Source of the DNA: UM-FILTER-47-13 sp964445195
GTDB lineage: Bacteria > Pseudomonadota > Alphaproteobacteria > Micavibrionales > Micavibrionaceae
Assembly (NCBI GenBank): GCA_964445195.1
Contig: CAYUKA010000011.1
Location: 1 to 64,000 of the forward strand
Length of the DNA stretch: 64,000 nt
Direction: 5' to 3'
Shown here: positions 24,599 to 33,671 of the stretch, in pieces
Layout of the letters: the number at the start of each line of letters is the position of its first letter
How positions within the stretch are numbered: position 1 is the first letter of the stretch
Notes under the pieces: generated by a model
The model's input: only the letters and a program-made list of their open reading frames with translations
Told to the model about the DNA's origin: nothing
Databases searched by the model: none
Position numbers and translations under genes: made by a program

Positions 24599-24630
24599 TT
24601 GACACATCCGGCGCTTTAATGATTTATACT
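24599..24630 (+). promoter_or_regulatory. Possible tRNA-Arg promoter
   Basis: Consensus TTGACA at 24599-24604 and TATACT at 24625-24630, 14 bases before the tRNA 5' end. The 20-base spacing is longer than the usual 17, so the true -10 may lie a few bases upstream (ATTTAT). Confidence 0.45.
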
Positions 24631-24643
24631 GTGCTCATGGACT

Positions 24644-24719
24644 GCACCCGTAGCTCAGGGGATAGAGCACTGGTTTCCGGAGCCAGGTGTCGGAGGTTCG
24701 AATCCTCCCGGGTGCGCCA
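24644..24719 (+). tRNA. tRNA-Arg (anticodon CCG)
   Basis: 76 bases including an encoded CCA. The acceptor stem is GCACCCG paired with CGGGTGC, the D-arm contains AGCTCAGGGGATAGAGC, the anticodon stem is CTGGT/GCCAG with loop TTCCGGA, and the T-arm is GGAGG TTCGAAT CCTCC. The anticodon CCG reads CGG (Arg). No second copy of its 3' end was seen downstream that would mark an integrated element. Confidence 0.97.
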
Positions 24720-24770
24720 CCCCTCATCAGCGCTAAGCTCATGCCCGTTTGAATGGTTCGGAGATAAACA

Positions 24771-25304
24771 ATGGGCATAAAAAACTTTCTGATTGATGGC
24801 GGTTCCGGCACAGGAAAGACGACCGTGGCGGAAGCTTTGCAAAAACGCGGCTATCACGTCCTTCATGGCGACAGGGAGCTAAGATATCGCGGCAATCCCA
24901 AAACGGGCGAGCCCTTGGCAGAGCCGGACCATGAGAATGAGTGGGATAAAGCAGTATGGCGTCAAAAGCATCAGCTTTGGGATATCGATAAGGTCAGATC
25001 CGTGATTGCGGACAAGAGCGTTCCGGTTTCTTTTTTCTGCGGTGGGGCAAGGAATATCGATCATTTTATCGATTGGCTTGACGGTGTTTTTATTCTTGAA
25101 GTGGCCGACATTGAAATAATCTATGCCCGTCTGGATGAAAGGGTGGCGCGTGATCCAACTGACTTTGGCGGCAAACCCGAAGAAAAAGAACTTGTAAGGC
25201 AATTACATCTCTCCAGGGCAGATATCCCGAAAACCGGTACAGTCATCGATTCAACCGCGCCGCTGGAGCATGTCGTTGATGAGATCCTTCAAAATGCGTT
25301 ATAG
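24771..25304 (+). CDS. Small P-loop nucleotide kinase-like protein
   Basis: 177 residues starting MGIKNFLIDGGSGTGKTTVAEAL, a clear Walker A at residues 10-17. The following segment (VLHGDRELRYRGNPKTG) and the C-terminal STAPLEHVVDEIL are typical of small shikimate/nucleoside-kinase-like proteins. The substrate cannot be told. The start has a GGAG site 7 bases upstream. It is less G+C-rich than its neighbours and lies just behind a tRNA gene, a common place for acquired genes. 165 bases with nothing recognisable separate it from the next gene. Confidence 0.75.
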   Translation: MGIKNFLIDGGSGTGKTTVAEALQKRGYHVLHGDRELRYRGNPKTGEPLAEPDHENEWDKAVWRQKHQLWDIDKVRSVIADKSVPVSFFCGGARNIDHFIDWLDGVFILEVADIEIIYARLDERVARDPTDFGGKPEEKELVRQLHLSRADIPKTGTVIDSTAPLEHVVDEILQNAL

Positions 25305-25469
25305 CCTGCCTACAAGTAAACGTGACAAAAAACGAAATCCAGTCACTCAGCACCCGCATCACTAACGGCGGGATCGACCAGCAGCGATCGCCTTCCCCCG
25401 GGGCGCCTTGCCAGCCCGCACAGACCGCCTATATGTTCTTATAGATATTGATTATATTTTGCCTGTCAC

Positions 25470-26216
25470 ATGAGCCAGTTATCCAGTTTCAGCCCTGCCT
25501 TGCGGGCCGTTGTCATCGGCGCGGCCGGCGGCATTGGCGGGGCACTGACCGCTGCGCTGGCCGATGATGCGCATGTCGCCCATATCCATGCTTTCAGCCG
25601 GGCACTGATCGAACCCGCGCATGATAAAATCAGCGCCGGGACGCTTGATCTGACCGACGAAGACTCTATTGCCGCCGCTGCCGCGTCAATCAAGGCACAG
25701 GGCACACCGGACCTTGTGATTGTCGCCAGCGGTATCCTGCACCGCGCGCCCGCCATTGCGCCGGAGAAAAGCCTGCGCGATCTGGCCGCCGCGCCGATGC
25801 TGGAAACACTGGCCGTGAATACGGTCGGCCCGGCGCTGGTGATGAAACATATGCTGCCGCTGCTGCCGCGCGACCGCAAAGCGGTGTTCTCCGCCTTTTC
25901 GGCCCGGGTCGGCAGTATCGCCGATAACCGGCTTGGCGGCTGGCATAGTTACCGTGCCTCCAAAGCCGCTCTGAACATGCTGATCCGCAATGCCGCGATT
26001 GAGACCGGGCGCCGCTATAAACAGGCGGCCGTGATCGGCCTGCATCCGGGTACGGTCGATACGGCCCTGTCCGCCCCGTTTAGCGGCAACGTCCCGGAGG
26101 GCAAACTGTTCGCCCCGGCGTTCGCCGCGGACAAGCTGCTGACCGTGATCAATAATGTCGAGGCTGCCGATAGCGGCAAGATCTTCGCCTGGGACGGACA
26201 GGAGATACCGTATTAA
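25470..26216 (+). CDS. Short-chain dehydrogenase/reductase
   Basis: 248 residues with the dinucleotide-binding motif VVIGAAGGIGGAL near residue 11 and the catalytic YxxxK as YRASKAAL, preceded by FSARVGSIADNRLGGWHS. The overall form (KHMLPLLPRDRKAV, and GLHPGTVDTALSAPF) is that of the C-factor-like SDR group. The substrate is unknown. Its stop codon overlaps the start of the photolyase gene by one base, and the pairing of such an SDR with a cryptochrome-like gene recurs in proteobacteria, though the link is not understood. Confidence 0.88.
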   Translation: MSQLSSFSPALRAVVIGAAGGIGGALTAALADDAHVAHIHAFSRALIEPAHDKISAGTLDLTDEDSIAAAAASIKAQGTPDLVIVASGILHRAPAIAPEKSLRDLAAAPMLETLAVNTVGPALVMKHMLPLLPRDRKAVFSAFSARVGSIADNRLGGWHSYRASKAALNMLIRNAAIETGRRYKQAAVIGLHPGTVDTALSAPFSGNVPEGKLFAPAFAADKLLTVINNVEAADSGKIFAWDGQEIPY

Positions 26217-27757
26217 TGGGCAGTCTGCGTCTCATTCTCGGCGATCAGCTTAGCCGCGACCTGGCAACGCTGCGCGGCTGCGATAAGCAGGCCGATACGA
26301 TCCTGATCTGCGAAGTCGCCGAAGAAACCACCTATGTCAGACATCACAAAAAGAAGATCGCCTTTTTATTCGCGGCCATGCGCCACTTTGCCCGCAGCCT
26401 GGAACGTGATGGCTACCGCGTGCGGTATATCCGGCTTGATGATGAAGGAAACAGCGGCTCCTTTACCGGTGAGGTCGGACGCGCCGTGCAGGAGTGCCGG
26501 GCCGACCGCGTCATTGTCACCGCCCCCGGCGAATACAGGGTGTTAGAGGCGATGCAGGGCTGGCAGGACATTCTGGATGCACCGGTCGAAATCCGCGCCG
26601 ATGACCGGTTCCTGTGTTCACAGGACGAGTTCTCCCGCTGGGCCGCAGGCCGCAAACAGATGCGGATGGAACACTTTTACCGCGAGATGCGCAAAAAATA
26701 CGATATCCTGATTGACGGGAAAGGCGGCCCGGAAGGCGGGCGCTGGAATTACGACCCGGAAAACCGCAAGCCGCCCGGCAAGGATATCAGCCCGCCGCCG
26801 CCGCTCTGCTTTGAACCGGATGCCATCACACAGGAGGTTATGGCGCTGGTGGCGCAGCGCTTTGATGATCATTTCGGCGACCTGGAGCCGTTTTACTTCG
26901 CCGTGACCCGTGAACAGGCGCTGGCAATACTGGCAGACTTTCTTGAAAACCGCCTGCCCCGCTTCGGTGATTACCAGGACGTGATGCTGCAGGGCGAGCC
27001 ATTCATGTATCACGCCCATATCAGCCACTATCTGAATTGCGGCCTGCTTGGCCCGCTCGAAGTTATTCAGGCCGCCGAAGCCGCCTACCGCGACCATGGC
27101 GCGCCGCTGAACGCCACCGAGGGCTTTATCCGCCAGATTCTGGGCTGGCGGGAATATGTGCGCGGGATTTACTGGCTGGCCATGCCGGGTTATGAGAATG
27201 AAAATTTCCTGGACGCACGGCGCGCATTACCGTGGCTGTACTGGTCGGGCGAAACCAGAATGAACTGCCTGCGGCAATGCGTCACGGAAACCCGGCAGAA
27301 CGCCTATGCCCATCATATCCAGCGGTTGATGGTGCTGGGAAATTTCGCGCTGCTGGCCGGGATAGACCCAAAAGATGTCAATGAATGGTACCTGATCGTT
27401 TATGCCGATGCTTATGAATGGGTCGAGATGCCGAATGTTTCCGGTATGACGCTGTTCGCCGACGGCGGCCGTCTCGCCAGCAAACCTTATGCCGCTGGCG
27501 GGGCTTATATCAACCGCATGTCCGATTACTGCAAAAACTGTTCGTACAAGGTCAGCAAGAAAAACGGGCCGGAGGCCTGCCCGTTCAACTATCTCTACTG
27601 GGATTTTTTCATCCGTCACCAGGACAAGCTCGCAGGCAACCCGCGCCTCGGCCACAGCTACCGGACGCTGGCGCGTATGGATGACGAGAAAATTGCGGCT
27701 ATTCAGGACGATGCAAGGCGGTTTTTCGCGGCGCTGGAGAGCGGTGAAACGGTATAA
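26216..27757 (+). CDS. Cryptochrome/photolyase-related protein, FeS-BCP type
   Basis: 513 residues. It begins MGSLRLILGDQLSRDL, as in the FeS-containing bacterial cryptochrome/(6-4)-photolyase group (PhrB, CryB). The C-terminal region has the FAD-binding helices and the cysteines expected for a 4Fe-4S cluster: YCKNCSYKV, then ACPFNYLYWDFF, with an earlier Cys in MNCLRQCV. This group repairs (6-4) photoproducts or senses light, with FAD and a lumazine as chromophores. The start overlaps the SDR stop, indicating coupled translation. Confidence 0.93.
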   Translation: MGSLRLILGDQLSRDLATLRGCDKQADTILICEVAEETTYVRHHKKKIAFLFAAMRHFARSLERDGYRVRYIRLDDEGNSGSFTGEVGRAVQECRADRVIVTAPGEYRVLEAMQGWQDILDAPVEIRADDRFLCSQDEFSRWAAGRKQMRMEHFYREMRKKYDILIDGKGGPEGGRWNYDPENRKPPGKDISPPPPLCFEPDAITQEVMALVAQRFDDHFGDLEPFYFAVTREQALAILADFLENRLPRFGDYQDVMLQGEPFMYHAHISHYLNCGLLGPLEVIQAAEAAYRDHGAPLNATEGFIRQILGWREYVRGIYWLAMPGYENENFLDARRALPWLYWSGETRMNCLRQCVTETRQNAYAHHIQRLMVLGNFALLAGIDPKDVNEWYLIVYADAYEWVEMPNVSGMTLFADGGRLASKPYAAGGAYINRMSDYCKNCSYKVSKKNGPEACPFNYLYWDFFIRHQDKLAGNPRLGHSYRTLARMDDEKIAAIQDDARRFFAALESGETV

Positions 27758-27776
27758 ACCATCAGCCCGTCTTCAT

Positions 27777-27810
27777 CATGGGCCGGGACAAGTCCGGAAA
27801 TCAGCCCATG
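27777..27810. other. Hairpin between photolyase and mlaC genes
   Basis: Arms CATGGGC (27777-27783) and GCCCATG (27804-27810), with CCGG paired to CCGG inside. No T run follows, so it is not a clear terminator. It may stabilise mRNA ends or stand in the mlaC leader. Confidence 0.35.
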
Positions 27811-27890
27811 GCATGGCGCCAAACGGCTTTTATGCTTGTTTACAGCGCGGAACATGTTACATCAATATTGTTGTAATAAGGATACGTACC

Positions 27891-28562
27891 ATGACTCTTG
27901 CGATCGCCCTCAAACCGCTTTATACCGCCGTCATATTCAGTGCGGCCCTGATCAGCGCCCCGGTGGTACAGGCGTTCCCGCCCGGCCATATAACCAGTTC
28001 TGCTGGCAGTGCCGCTGGCCAGAGTGTGGCCGCGGTCGCGAACGAAACACCGGAGTCTTTTATCACCGATATGGGCGAACAGGCCGTCTCATTCCTCGGT
28101 GACGAAACGCTGAGCCGGGAAGAGAAGGAGGCCAAATTCCGCGACCTGCTGACGGCGCATTTCGACACAAGAACGATCGGACGTTTTGTGATGGGCATGA
28201 ACTGGCGGCGGCTTTCAGACGCGCAGAAAAAAGATTATATGAAACTGTTTAATGATGCGATCATCCGGGTCTATTCGGCGCGTTTTTCCGACTATACGGG
28301 ACAGGAGTTTGTCATTGAACGGGTCACGGCCACAAGCGAGCATGACAGCCTGGTTCACAGTTACATCTCGCCGCGCGCAGGCCAGAAAATCCCTGTCACA
28401 TGGCGGGTGCGGACGCGTGACGGCCAGCACCGGATTATCGATGTCGCGATTGAGAATATCAGCCTCGCCCTGTCGACCAAGTCGGAATTTGCCAGCATCA
28501 TCCAGCGCAATGGTGGCGATCCGGCGGTCATTCTCGACTATATCCGCAAGCGCAGCGGCTAG
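27891..28562 (+). CDS. mlaC: MlaC/Ttg2D-type phospholipid-binding protein
   Basis: 223 residues from the ATG at 27891 (AAGGA 9 bases upstream); the open frame is much longer upstream, but that part is antisense or out-of-frame to the photolyase gene. A signal peptide ends near VVQA-F. The mature domain carries FRDLLTAHFDTRTIGRFVMG, WRRLSDAQKKDYMKLF and WRVRTRDGQHRIIDVAIENIS, typical of the toluene-tolerance/MlaC family. MlaC shuttles phospholipids across the periplasm to the MlaFEDB transporter, none of whose genes is present here. A solitary mlaC-like gene is common in alphaproteobacteria. Confidence 0.9.
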   Translation: MTLAIALKPLYTAVIFSAALISAPVVQAFPPGHITSSAGSAAGQSVAAVANETPESFITDMGEQAVSFLGDETLSREEKEAKFRDLLTAHFDTRTIGRFVMGMNWRRLSDAQKKDYMKLFNDAIIRVYSARFSDYTGQEFVIERVTATSEHDSLVHSYISPRAGQKIPVTWRVRTRDGQHRIIDVAIENISLALSTKSEFASIIQRNGGDPAVILDYIRKRSG

Positions 28563-28568
28563 AACGCT

Positions 28569-29660
28569 TTAACCGGCAGCCTTTTTGCGCCGGGGCTTTT
28601 TGCCGTGCGTGCCCTCGAACATATCGGTGACGGAGCGTAAAAACTCTTTGTTCATATCAACCGTAGTCCGCACGCCAATCGCATCGTAATTCTGATCCAG
28701 CCAGTCCTGCATAACAGCGCGGCCCTTATCGCGCAGATAGGTCAGAAATTCCCAGTCGGTGTCGAACTTGCTGGCGACCGACAGGTCACAGAGCGCGCCA
28801 TCGGAACGAATGGAATGGACGAGGATATCCTTGAACCCGTCTTTATATTCGTCTTTGAGCATATCGTGCTCGATCAGCTTTTTCACAAAGGCGATCGCCC
28901 GTAACTCGTGCAGCAGCGAGGCGTTAAAGCTGATCTCGTTAACGCGGTTCATGATATCCGGCGCGCTTGTCGGCAGTTCGGGCCGGTTAAGGGGATTAAC
29001 ATGGACGATCATGATATCGCGGCTCTCGGTCCGGTAAAATAGCGGGTACAGCGCCGGGTTGCCGACATAGCCGCCGTCCCAGTAATATTCGCCGTCAATC
29101 TCCACGGCCTTAAACAGGAACGGCAGGCAGGCGCTGGCCAGCGCGACATCAAGCGTTATCTCGGCCGTATCGAACACCCGCACCTTGCCGCTTTCGACAT
29201 GTGTGGCGCTGATAAACAATTTAACCCGCTCGCAGGCGCGCAGCACATCGAAATCGATTGTCTCAGCCAGCACCTCGCGCAACGGGTTAAAGTCGAGCGG
29301 GTTGAGCTGGTACGGCGAAAAGGCCCGGGTGACTGTGTCGAACATAAAATAGCTCAGCGAGTTATCCATGTTCCACGACCAGCTGCGTTCCCACGGCATG
29401 CGGCGGATCGGGCTGAACAGACTGCCGGCCTGATGGATGTTCCACCAGAAATCATGCAGGCATTCGCGTGCTTTGTCCGGTCCGCCGCGATGCATGCCAT
29501 AAGCGAGTGCACAGGCATTCATCGTCCCGGCGCTGGTCGCACAGATGCCGTCCACGGCGAGCCGACCGTCCTCGAGCATCCGGTCGAGCACCCCCCAGGC
29601 AAAAGCGCCGTGCGCGCCGCCGCCCTGCAAGGCGAGATTGAGGGGTTTCTTTTTGGTCAT
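28569..29660 (-). CDS. Patatin-like phospholipase family protein
   Basis: 363 residues. The oxyanion loop LQGGGAHGAFAWGVLDRML starts at residue 10. The nucleophile elbow reads CATSAGTMNA, so the first Gly of GxSxG is Ala. The catalytic Asp is in WDGGYVGNPALYPL. The C-terminal third carries NEISFNASLLHELRAIAFV, as in patatins found near polyhydroxybutyrate genes. A basic tail (KKPRRKKAAG) ends the protein. Its start overlaps the stop of the 3-hydroxybutyrate dehydrogenase gene by 4 bases, which suggests a shared role in lipid or polyester turnover. Confidence 0.9.
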   Translation of the reverse strand: MTKKKPLNLALQGGGAHGAFAWGVLDRMLEDGRLAVDGICATSAGTMNACALAYGMHRGGPDKARECLHDFWWNIHQAGSLFSPIRRMPWERSWSWNMDNSLSYFMFDTVTRAFSPYQLNPLDFNPLREVLAETIDFDVLRACERVKLFISATHVESGKVRVFDTAEITLDVALASACLPFLFKAVEIDGEYYWDGGYVGNPALYPLFYRTESRDIMIVHVNPLNRPELPTSAPDIMNRVNEISFNASLLHELRAIAFVKKLIEHDMLKDEYKDGFKDILVHSIRSDGALCDLSVASKFDTDWEFLTYLRDKGRAVMQDWLDQNYDAIGVRTTVDMNKEFLRSVTDMFEGTHGKKPRRKKAAG

Positions 29661-30445
29661 TGCGCCGTCCAGCCGCCCTCGACCGGCAGCATCGTACCGG
29701 TGATGTTACAGGCGTCGTCACCGCACAGGAACACGGCCAGCGCCCCCAGATGAGCGGTTTCGGTAAATTTCTTGGTCGGCTGGGCTGCGAGCATGACGTC
29801 GCGCACCACTTCCTCCTCGGTAATGCCGCGCGCCCTGGCGGTATCGGCGATCTGGTTTTCAACCAGCGGCGTTTTGACATAGCCGGGGCAGATCGCGTTA
29901 CAGGTGATGTTCTCCTGCGCCAGTTCCAGCGCCACTGTTTTGGTCAGCCCGGCCACGCCGTGCTTGGCGGCGACATAGGCGCTTTTATAGGGCGAGGCGA
30001 CCAGCGCATGCGCCGAGGCAATATTAATGATCCGGCCCCAGCCCTTATCTTTCATATGCGGCACAGCGTGCCTGATCATGTGGAAGGCGCTGCTTAAATT
30101 AATCGCGATAATCGCGTCCCATTTTTCGGCCGGGAATTCGTCAACCGGGCAAACATGCTGGATGCCGGCATTATTGACGATAATATCGACGCCGCCCAGT
30201 TCCGCCGCCGTTTCGGCGACCAGCGCGTCGATCTGATCAGGCTGGGTCATGTCGGCCCCGTTATAGCGGACCTTTACATTGCAGGCGCTCTCCATATCAG
30301 CACGCAGTGCCTCGATCTCATCAGCATCGCCAAAGCCGTTCAGCATGATGTGGGCGCCCGCTTTTGCCAGCGTCCCGGCGATCCCCAGGCCAATGCCGCT
30401 GGTTGAGCCGGTGATGATGGCCGTTTTACCTGTTAAGTCATTCAT
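29657..30445 (-). CDS. bdhA: 3-hydroxybutyrate dehydrogenase (SDR)
   Basis: 262 residues from the ATG at 30445, preceded by GGAAAGGATC; the frame extends 33 codons upstream without family similarity. NAD-binding motif GSTSGIGLGIAGTLAKAG, catalytic region IINIASAHALVASPYKSAYVAAKHG with YVAAK, and a C-terminal AICPGYVKTPLVENQI. These features, with GWTAQ at the end, match bacterial D-3-hydroxybutyrate dehydrogenase closely. It interconverts 3-hydroxybutyrate and acetoacetate. The patatin gene follows with a 4-base overlap. Confidence 0.93.
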   Translation of the reverse strand: MNDLTGKTAIITGSTSGIGLGIAGTLAKAGAHIMLNGFGDADEIEALRADMESACNVKVRYNGADMTQPDQIDALVAETAAELGGVDIIVNNAGIQHVCPVDEFPAEKWDAIIAINLSSAFHMIRHAVPHMKDKGWGRIINIASAHALVASPYKSAYVAAKHGVAGLTKTVALELAQENITCNAICPGYVKTPLVENQIADTARARGITEEEVVRDVMLAAQPTKKFTETAHLGALAVFLCGDDACNITGTMLPVEGGWTAQ

Positions 30446-30594
30446 TTTTCTGATCCTTTCCTCCGGCGATTGCGTGCTGCTAACAAAGATAGCATTGCCG
30501 CCCTGAATTGACAGCGGAGAATTACTTTTTGCACCGCAAAACAAAAGCTTGCCTTTTTACGAAAAATTTTGTAGCTTTGCCATAGTCAGACGTT

Positions 30595-30630
30595 CTTAAC
30601 CCGAACGGCGTATACGCCGTTACCGTTAAG
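30595..30630. promoter_or_regulatory. 36-bp palindrome before the 30643 gene
   Basis: CTTAACCCGAACGGCGTA (30595-30612) and TACGCCGTTACCGTTAAG (30613-30630) are inverted copies matching at 16 of 18 positions. The centre, ACGGCGTATACGCCGT, is a perfect 16-base palindrome. The gene's GGAG site and ATG follow within 12 bases. It could be an operator for a dimeric regulator or an RNA hairpin that masks the start region. Confidence 0.6.
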
Positions 30631-30642
30631 TACGGAGTTCAT

Positions 30643-32379
30643 ATGACAGTAAGCGAAATAACATACGAAACCGAACCACAGCGGGACATTACCACAGGCC
30701 AGCAATTGCGCGAGAGCTCGTGGGAAATTCTGGCCGCTGCCGGTCTTGATTACAGCCCCAAATATATCGCGCTGAAAGACGCGTTTAACCGCGCCGCCCC
30801 GATCGACGGGCTGATCCGTACGACGCGCGGTTATTACCGCCTGGCCGAGGATACGCGCAACGGGCGGCGGGTGCTGCTTCATTCCTATGAACGTAAACAG
30901 CTGACCGGCGTTGAAAAAGACGGCCATATCGTGCTGGCCGATGATGCAACCGATGTTTACGGTATCGCCGCCCGCGACTCAAAACGCGGCGCCCTGTTCC
31001 GCTACCTGATGGAAAGGGATACGTGGCAGCTCAGCAACATGCTACAGCAGGATTTGAACCTTCATGCCGAGGAAATGACCATCCCGTCTGAAACGCCGGG
31101 CGTTTCACCCCGGCGCAAGATTAAGCTCGCCAACAAAAAAGTGGCTTACGGGATCGTCGAAACCGATGAAGGGAAATGGCGTATTCGCTTTTATAAAAAT
31201 CTGCGCAGTACCTGGGATGAGGCCGCCGGTTTCACGGCAACATCGTCAGAGCAGAAAAGTGTTTTCACGCCCTATCACTATATTGTCGACAAAGATAATA
31301 AGATCAAAGAGTTCGATACGCTCGAAGACGCGCTGACAGACGCACGCCGGCGCTGGCGTATAGAGTCAAAAGATATCTTCCGCGGCATTGAAACAATGTC
31401 GGAACGATCGAGCGGCACCATCAACCGTAACAAAAACAAGCTTTTATCGACTTTTATGTGGGTTAAAGAGCGCTATTTGCTTGACTGGCGCAGATCACTC
31501 GGTTGGGGTACAGCGGTCGGTTTTGCCAGCACGGCTTTGAGCGGTACCCTCCTTGGGGCTTTGGCCGCTGCAGGACCGATTCTTTTCTGGGGCACCATTT
31601 CCAAGAGCCTGGAAACAACCGCCAGCGCCCTCTTGAAATGGCTTCGAAAAGATTCGGACACGAAGAAAGAACAATCCAAAATGCTGTCTGAAGAAATTGA
31701 GCACATTAACAACTATCTGCTCGATACAAAGGCCAACCACAACCGCAACCTCAAAAAGCTCGACCCGGAGGCTACCAAGCATCTGCGCCTGCTCAGCCTC
31801 GAAGAAGCCGATATGATGTATGATGATGAGGTTCCCTCACCGCCAGAACGGAAATGGCGTGATTATGAACGGCTGAGTTCCGCATCACACCGTTATCACG
31901 GCGCACAATTTCATACGATCTACAATGCCGAGAACGACGGTCTGATCATGGCCCTGTATCCGAACGGACTTGTGTCACTAATACATGTTGAAAAAGACCA
32001 GCGGGCAACGCGTCACTATGTGATGTATAACCGTGACCTGAACGTGTTTGGCGAAAATGAAACCTTTAAGCATATGGACCCGGCATTGACCCGATTGCCG
32101 GGCGAAGGTGACGTGCACAAAATCACCCACCGTCAGGGTAAGGATTTCCGGTATGTGCCCCTAAGCTGTGATGATTTTATGGCAGACCTGTCCGAAAAGC
32201 TGGGCCGCAGCGCCCAGGAGTTAAAAGCCTTTGGCATACCAATCCGCAAATTCTTTAACTGTAATGCTTGTGACGGCATTGCACCGCGCGCCGTCGATGC
32301 CCTGCCGATTGAGCACTGGGAAACGCAGCAGGAAGCCGCCAATGACCGGGGCCCGGCTCTGGCAGCACGCTACGGCTAA
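30643..32379 (+). CDS. Large hypothetical protein with one membrane region
   Basis: 578 residues, mostly polar and charged, with one long hydrophobic region at about 287-317 (GWGTAVGFASTALSGTLLG, then ALAAAGPILFWG), long enough for one or two short membrane passes. A charged helical stretch follows (KWLRKDSDTKKEQSKMLSEEIE) and a C-terminal part with KFFNCNACDG, a possible metal or disulfide site. No family was recognised. ATG at 30643 with GGAG upstream. It is convergent with kynU, the two stop regions overlapping by 4 bases. The preceding palindrome suggests regulation. Confidence 0.75.
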   Translation: MTVSEITYETEPQRDITTGQQLRESSWEILAAAGLDYSPKYIALKDAFNRAAPIDGLIRTTRGYYRLAEDTRNGRRVLLHSYERKQLTGVEKDGHIVLADDATDVYGIAARDSKRGALFRYLMERDTWQLSNMLQQDLNLHAEEMTIPSETPGVSPRRKIKLANKKVAYGIVETDEGKWRIRFYKNLRSTWDEAAGFTATSSEQKSVFTPYHYIVDKDNKIKEFDTLEDALTDARRRWRIESKDIFRGIETMSERSSGTINRNKNKLLSTFMWVKERYLLDWRRSLGWGTAVGFASTALSGTLLGALAAAGPILFWGTISKSLETTASALLKWLRKDSDTKKEQSKMLSEEIEHINNYLLDTKANHNRNLKKLDPEATKHLRLLSLEEADMMYDDEVPSPPERKWRDYERLSSASHRYHGAQFHTIYNAENDGLIMALYPNGLVSLIHVEKDQRATRHYVMYNRDLNVFGENETFKHMDPALTRLPGEGDVHKITHRQGKDFRYVPLSCDDFMADLSEKLGRSAQELKAFGIPIRKFFNCNACDGIAPRAVDALPIEHWETQQEAANDRGPALAARYG

Positions 32380-33671
32380 AACGCCTGTTTTTTTGCTGTG
32401 CTGTGCGCGCCAATATGCTGCGCGAAAATCCTCACAAAATTATAAACGTCGGTGAAGCTGTTATATAAAGGCACCGGCGCCACGCGAATTGATGCCGGCT
32501 CGCGCCAGTCGCAGACAACACCGTCTTTCATCAACGCCTTGTGCACCGCCTTGCCGTTATCATGCACGATCAGGGATAACTGACAGCCGCGGCGTTCCGG
32601 TTCGCGCGGCGTGATAATCGTAAATTTATCACTGCCCAGCGCATCCAGCAGATATTCAAGATAGCCGGTCAGGCACCGGCTTTTTTCCTGCAGCATTTTC
32701 ATACCAGCCGCCGTAAAAATCTCCAGCGACGCTTTCACGGGCGCGAGCGAGAGCAGTGGCGCGTTGGACAGTTGCCAGCCCGCGGCACCAACGGATGCTT
32801 TGAAATCCGGTCCCATCAGGAAGCGCGTTGCCTGTTCATGTCCCCACCAGCCGGCAAAACGCGGCAGGTCTTCGCGGGCATGATGACGTTCATGCACAAA
32901 AGCAGCGGCAATTGAAGCCGGGCCGCCATTCAGATACTTATAGCTGCACCAGCAGGCGAAATCGACATCCCACTCATGCAGCATAAGCGTCACATTACCC
33001 GCAGCATGCGCCAGGTCAAACCCGACCACACAGCCCTGTTTATGACCGGCGGCAGTAATCGCCGCCATATCGAAGAGCTGCCCGGTATAATAGTTGACAC
33101 CGCCCAGCATGATCAGCGCGACAGATGGCCCTTCGCGGTCAATAGCCGCAAGGATATCTTCATCACGCAGCGTATGTTCCCCCGCACGCGGGGTCAGTTC
33201 GATCAGCGCCTCATCAGGGTCAAACCCGTGAAAGGCAAGCTGGCTTTTTACCACATACTGATCGGATGGAAATGCCCCGGCCTCCATGATGATTTTATAG
33301 CGGGTCTTTTCGGGGCGGTAAAAACTGACCATCATCAGGTGGAGATTGACAGTCAGCGTATTCATCGCGACGATTTCATCCGGCAGTGCCCCGATAATCG
33401 CCGCATAGGGCTTGCAGAGCTCTTCATTATAGGTCAGCCAGGGATTATTGCCTTCGAAATAGCCGTCGATGGCTTTTTCGCGCCAGTCGGCTAATATGTC
33501 CTGCACGCCGGCCTCGGCCGTATGCGGTTGCAGCCCCAGCGAATTGCCCAGGAAATAGATCTTTTCGCGGCCGTCTTTATCACGCGGCATATAAAATTGT
33601 TCACGGTATGCACGCAGCTCATCCGCCTGATCAAGCTGGTATGCTGTCGCTGCCGCGGTTGTCCATTCCAT
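32376..33671 (-). CDS. kynU: Kynureninase
   Basis: 431 residues. A PLP enzyme that splits kynurenine to anthranilate and alanine. The family signature includes YFLGNSLGLQPHTAEAGV near the N-terminus, ATRFLMGPDFKASVGAAGWQ and the lysine that holds PLP in CWCSYKYLNGGPAS. It is the only tryptophan-degradation gene in the window, with no tryptophan dioxygenase or formamidase beside it. An AAGGGG site precedes the ATG. Its 3' end overlaps the unknown 578-residue gene. Confidence 0.95.
   Translation of the reverse strand: MEWTTAAATAYQLDQADELRAYREQFYMPRDKDGREKIYFLGNSLGLQPHTAEAGVQDILADWREKAIDGYFEGNNPWLTYNEELCKPYAAIIGALPDEIVAMNTLTVNLHLMMVSFYRPEKTRYKIIMEAGAFPSDQYVVKSQLAFHGFDPDEALIELTPRAGEHTLRDEDILAAIDREGPSVALIMLGGVNYYTGQLFDMAAITAAGHKQGCVVGFDLAHAAGNVTLMLHEWDVDFACWCSYKYLNGGPASIAAAFVHERHHAREDLPRFAGWWGHEQATRFLMGPDFKASVGAAGWQLSNAPLLSLAPVKASLEIFTAAGMKMLQEKSRCLTGYLEYLLDALGSDKFTIITPREPERRGCQLSLIVHDNGKAVHKALMKDGVVCDWREPASIRVAPVPLYNSFTDVYNFVRIFAQHIGAHSTAKKQAF

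Noticed and set aside
24624..24866. 80-codon minus-strand frame with TREDSNLRHLAPE
   Set aside because: This is the well-known false frame antisense to tRNA genes.
24644..25304. tRNA-Arg plus kinase gene as an integrated island
   Set aside because: No integrase and no second copy of the tRNA 3' end were seen; only the base composition of the kinase gene hints at transfer.
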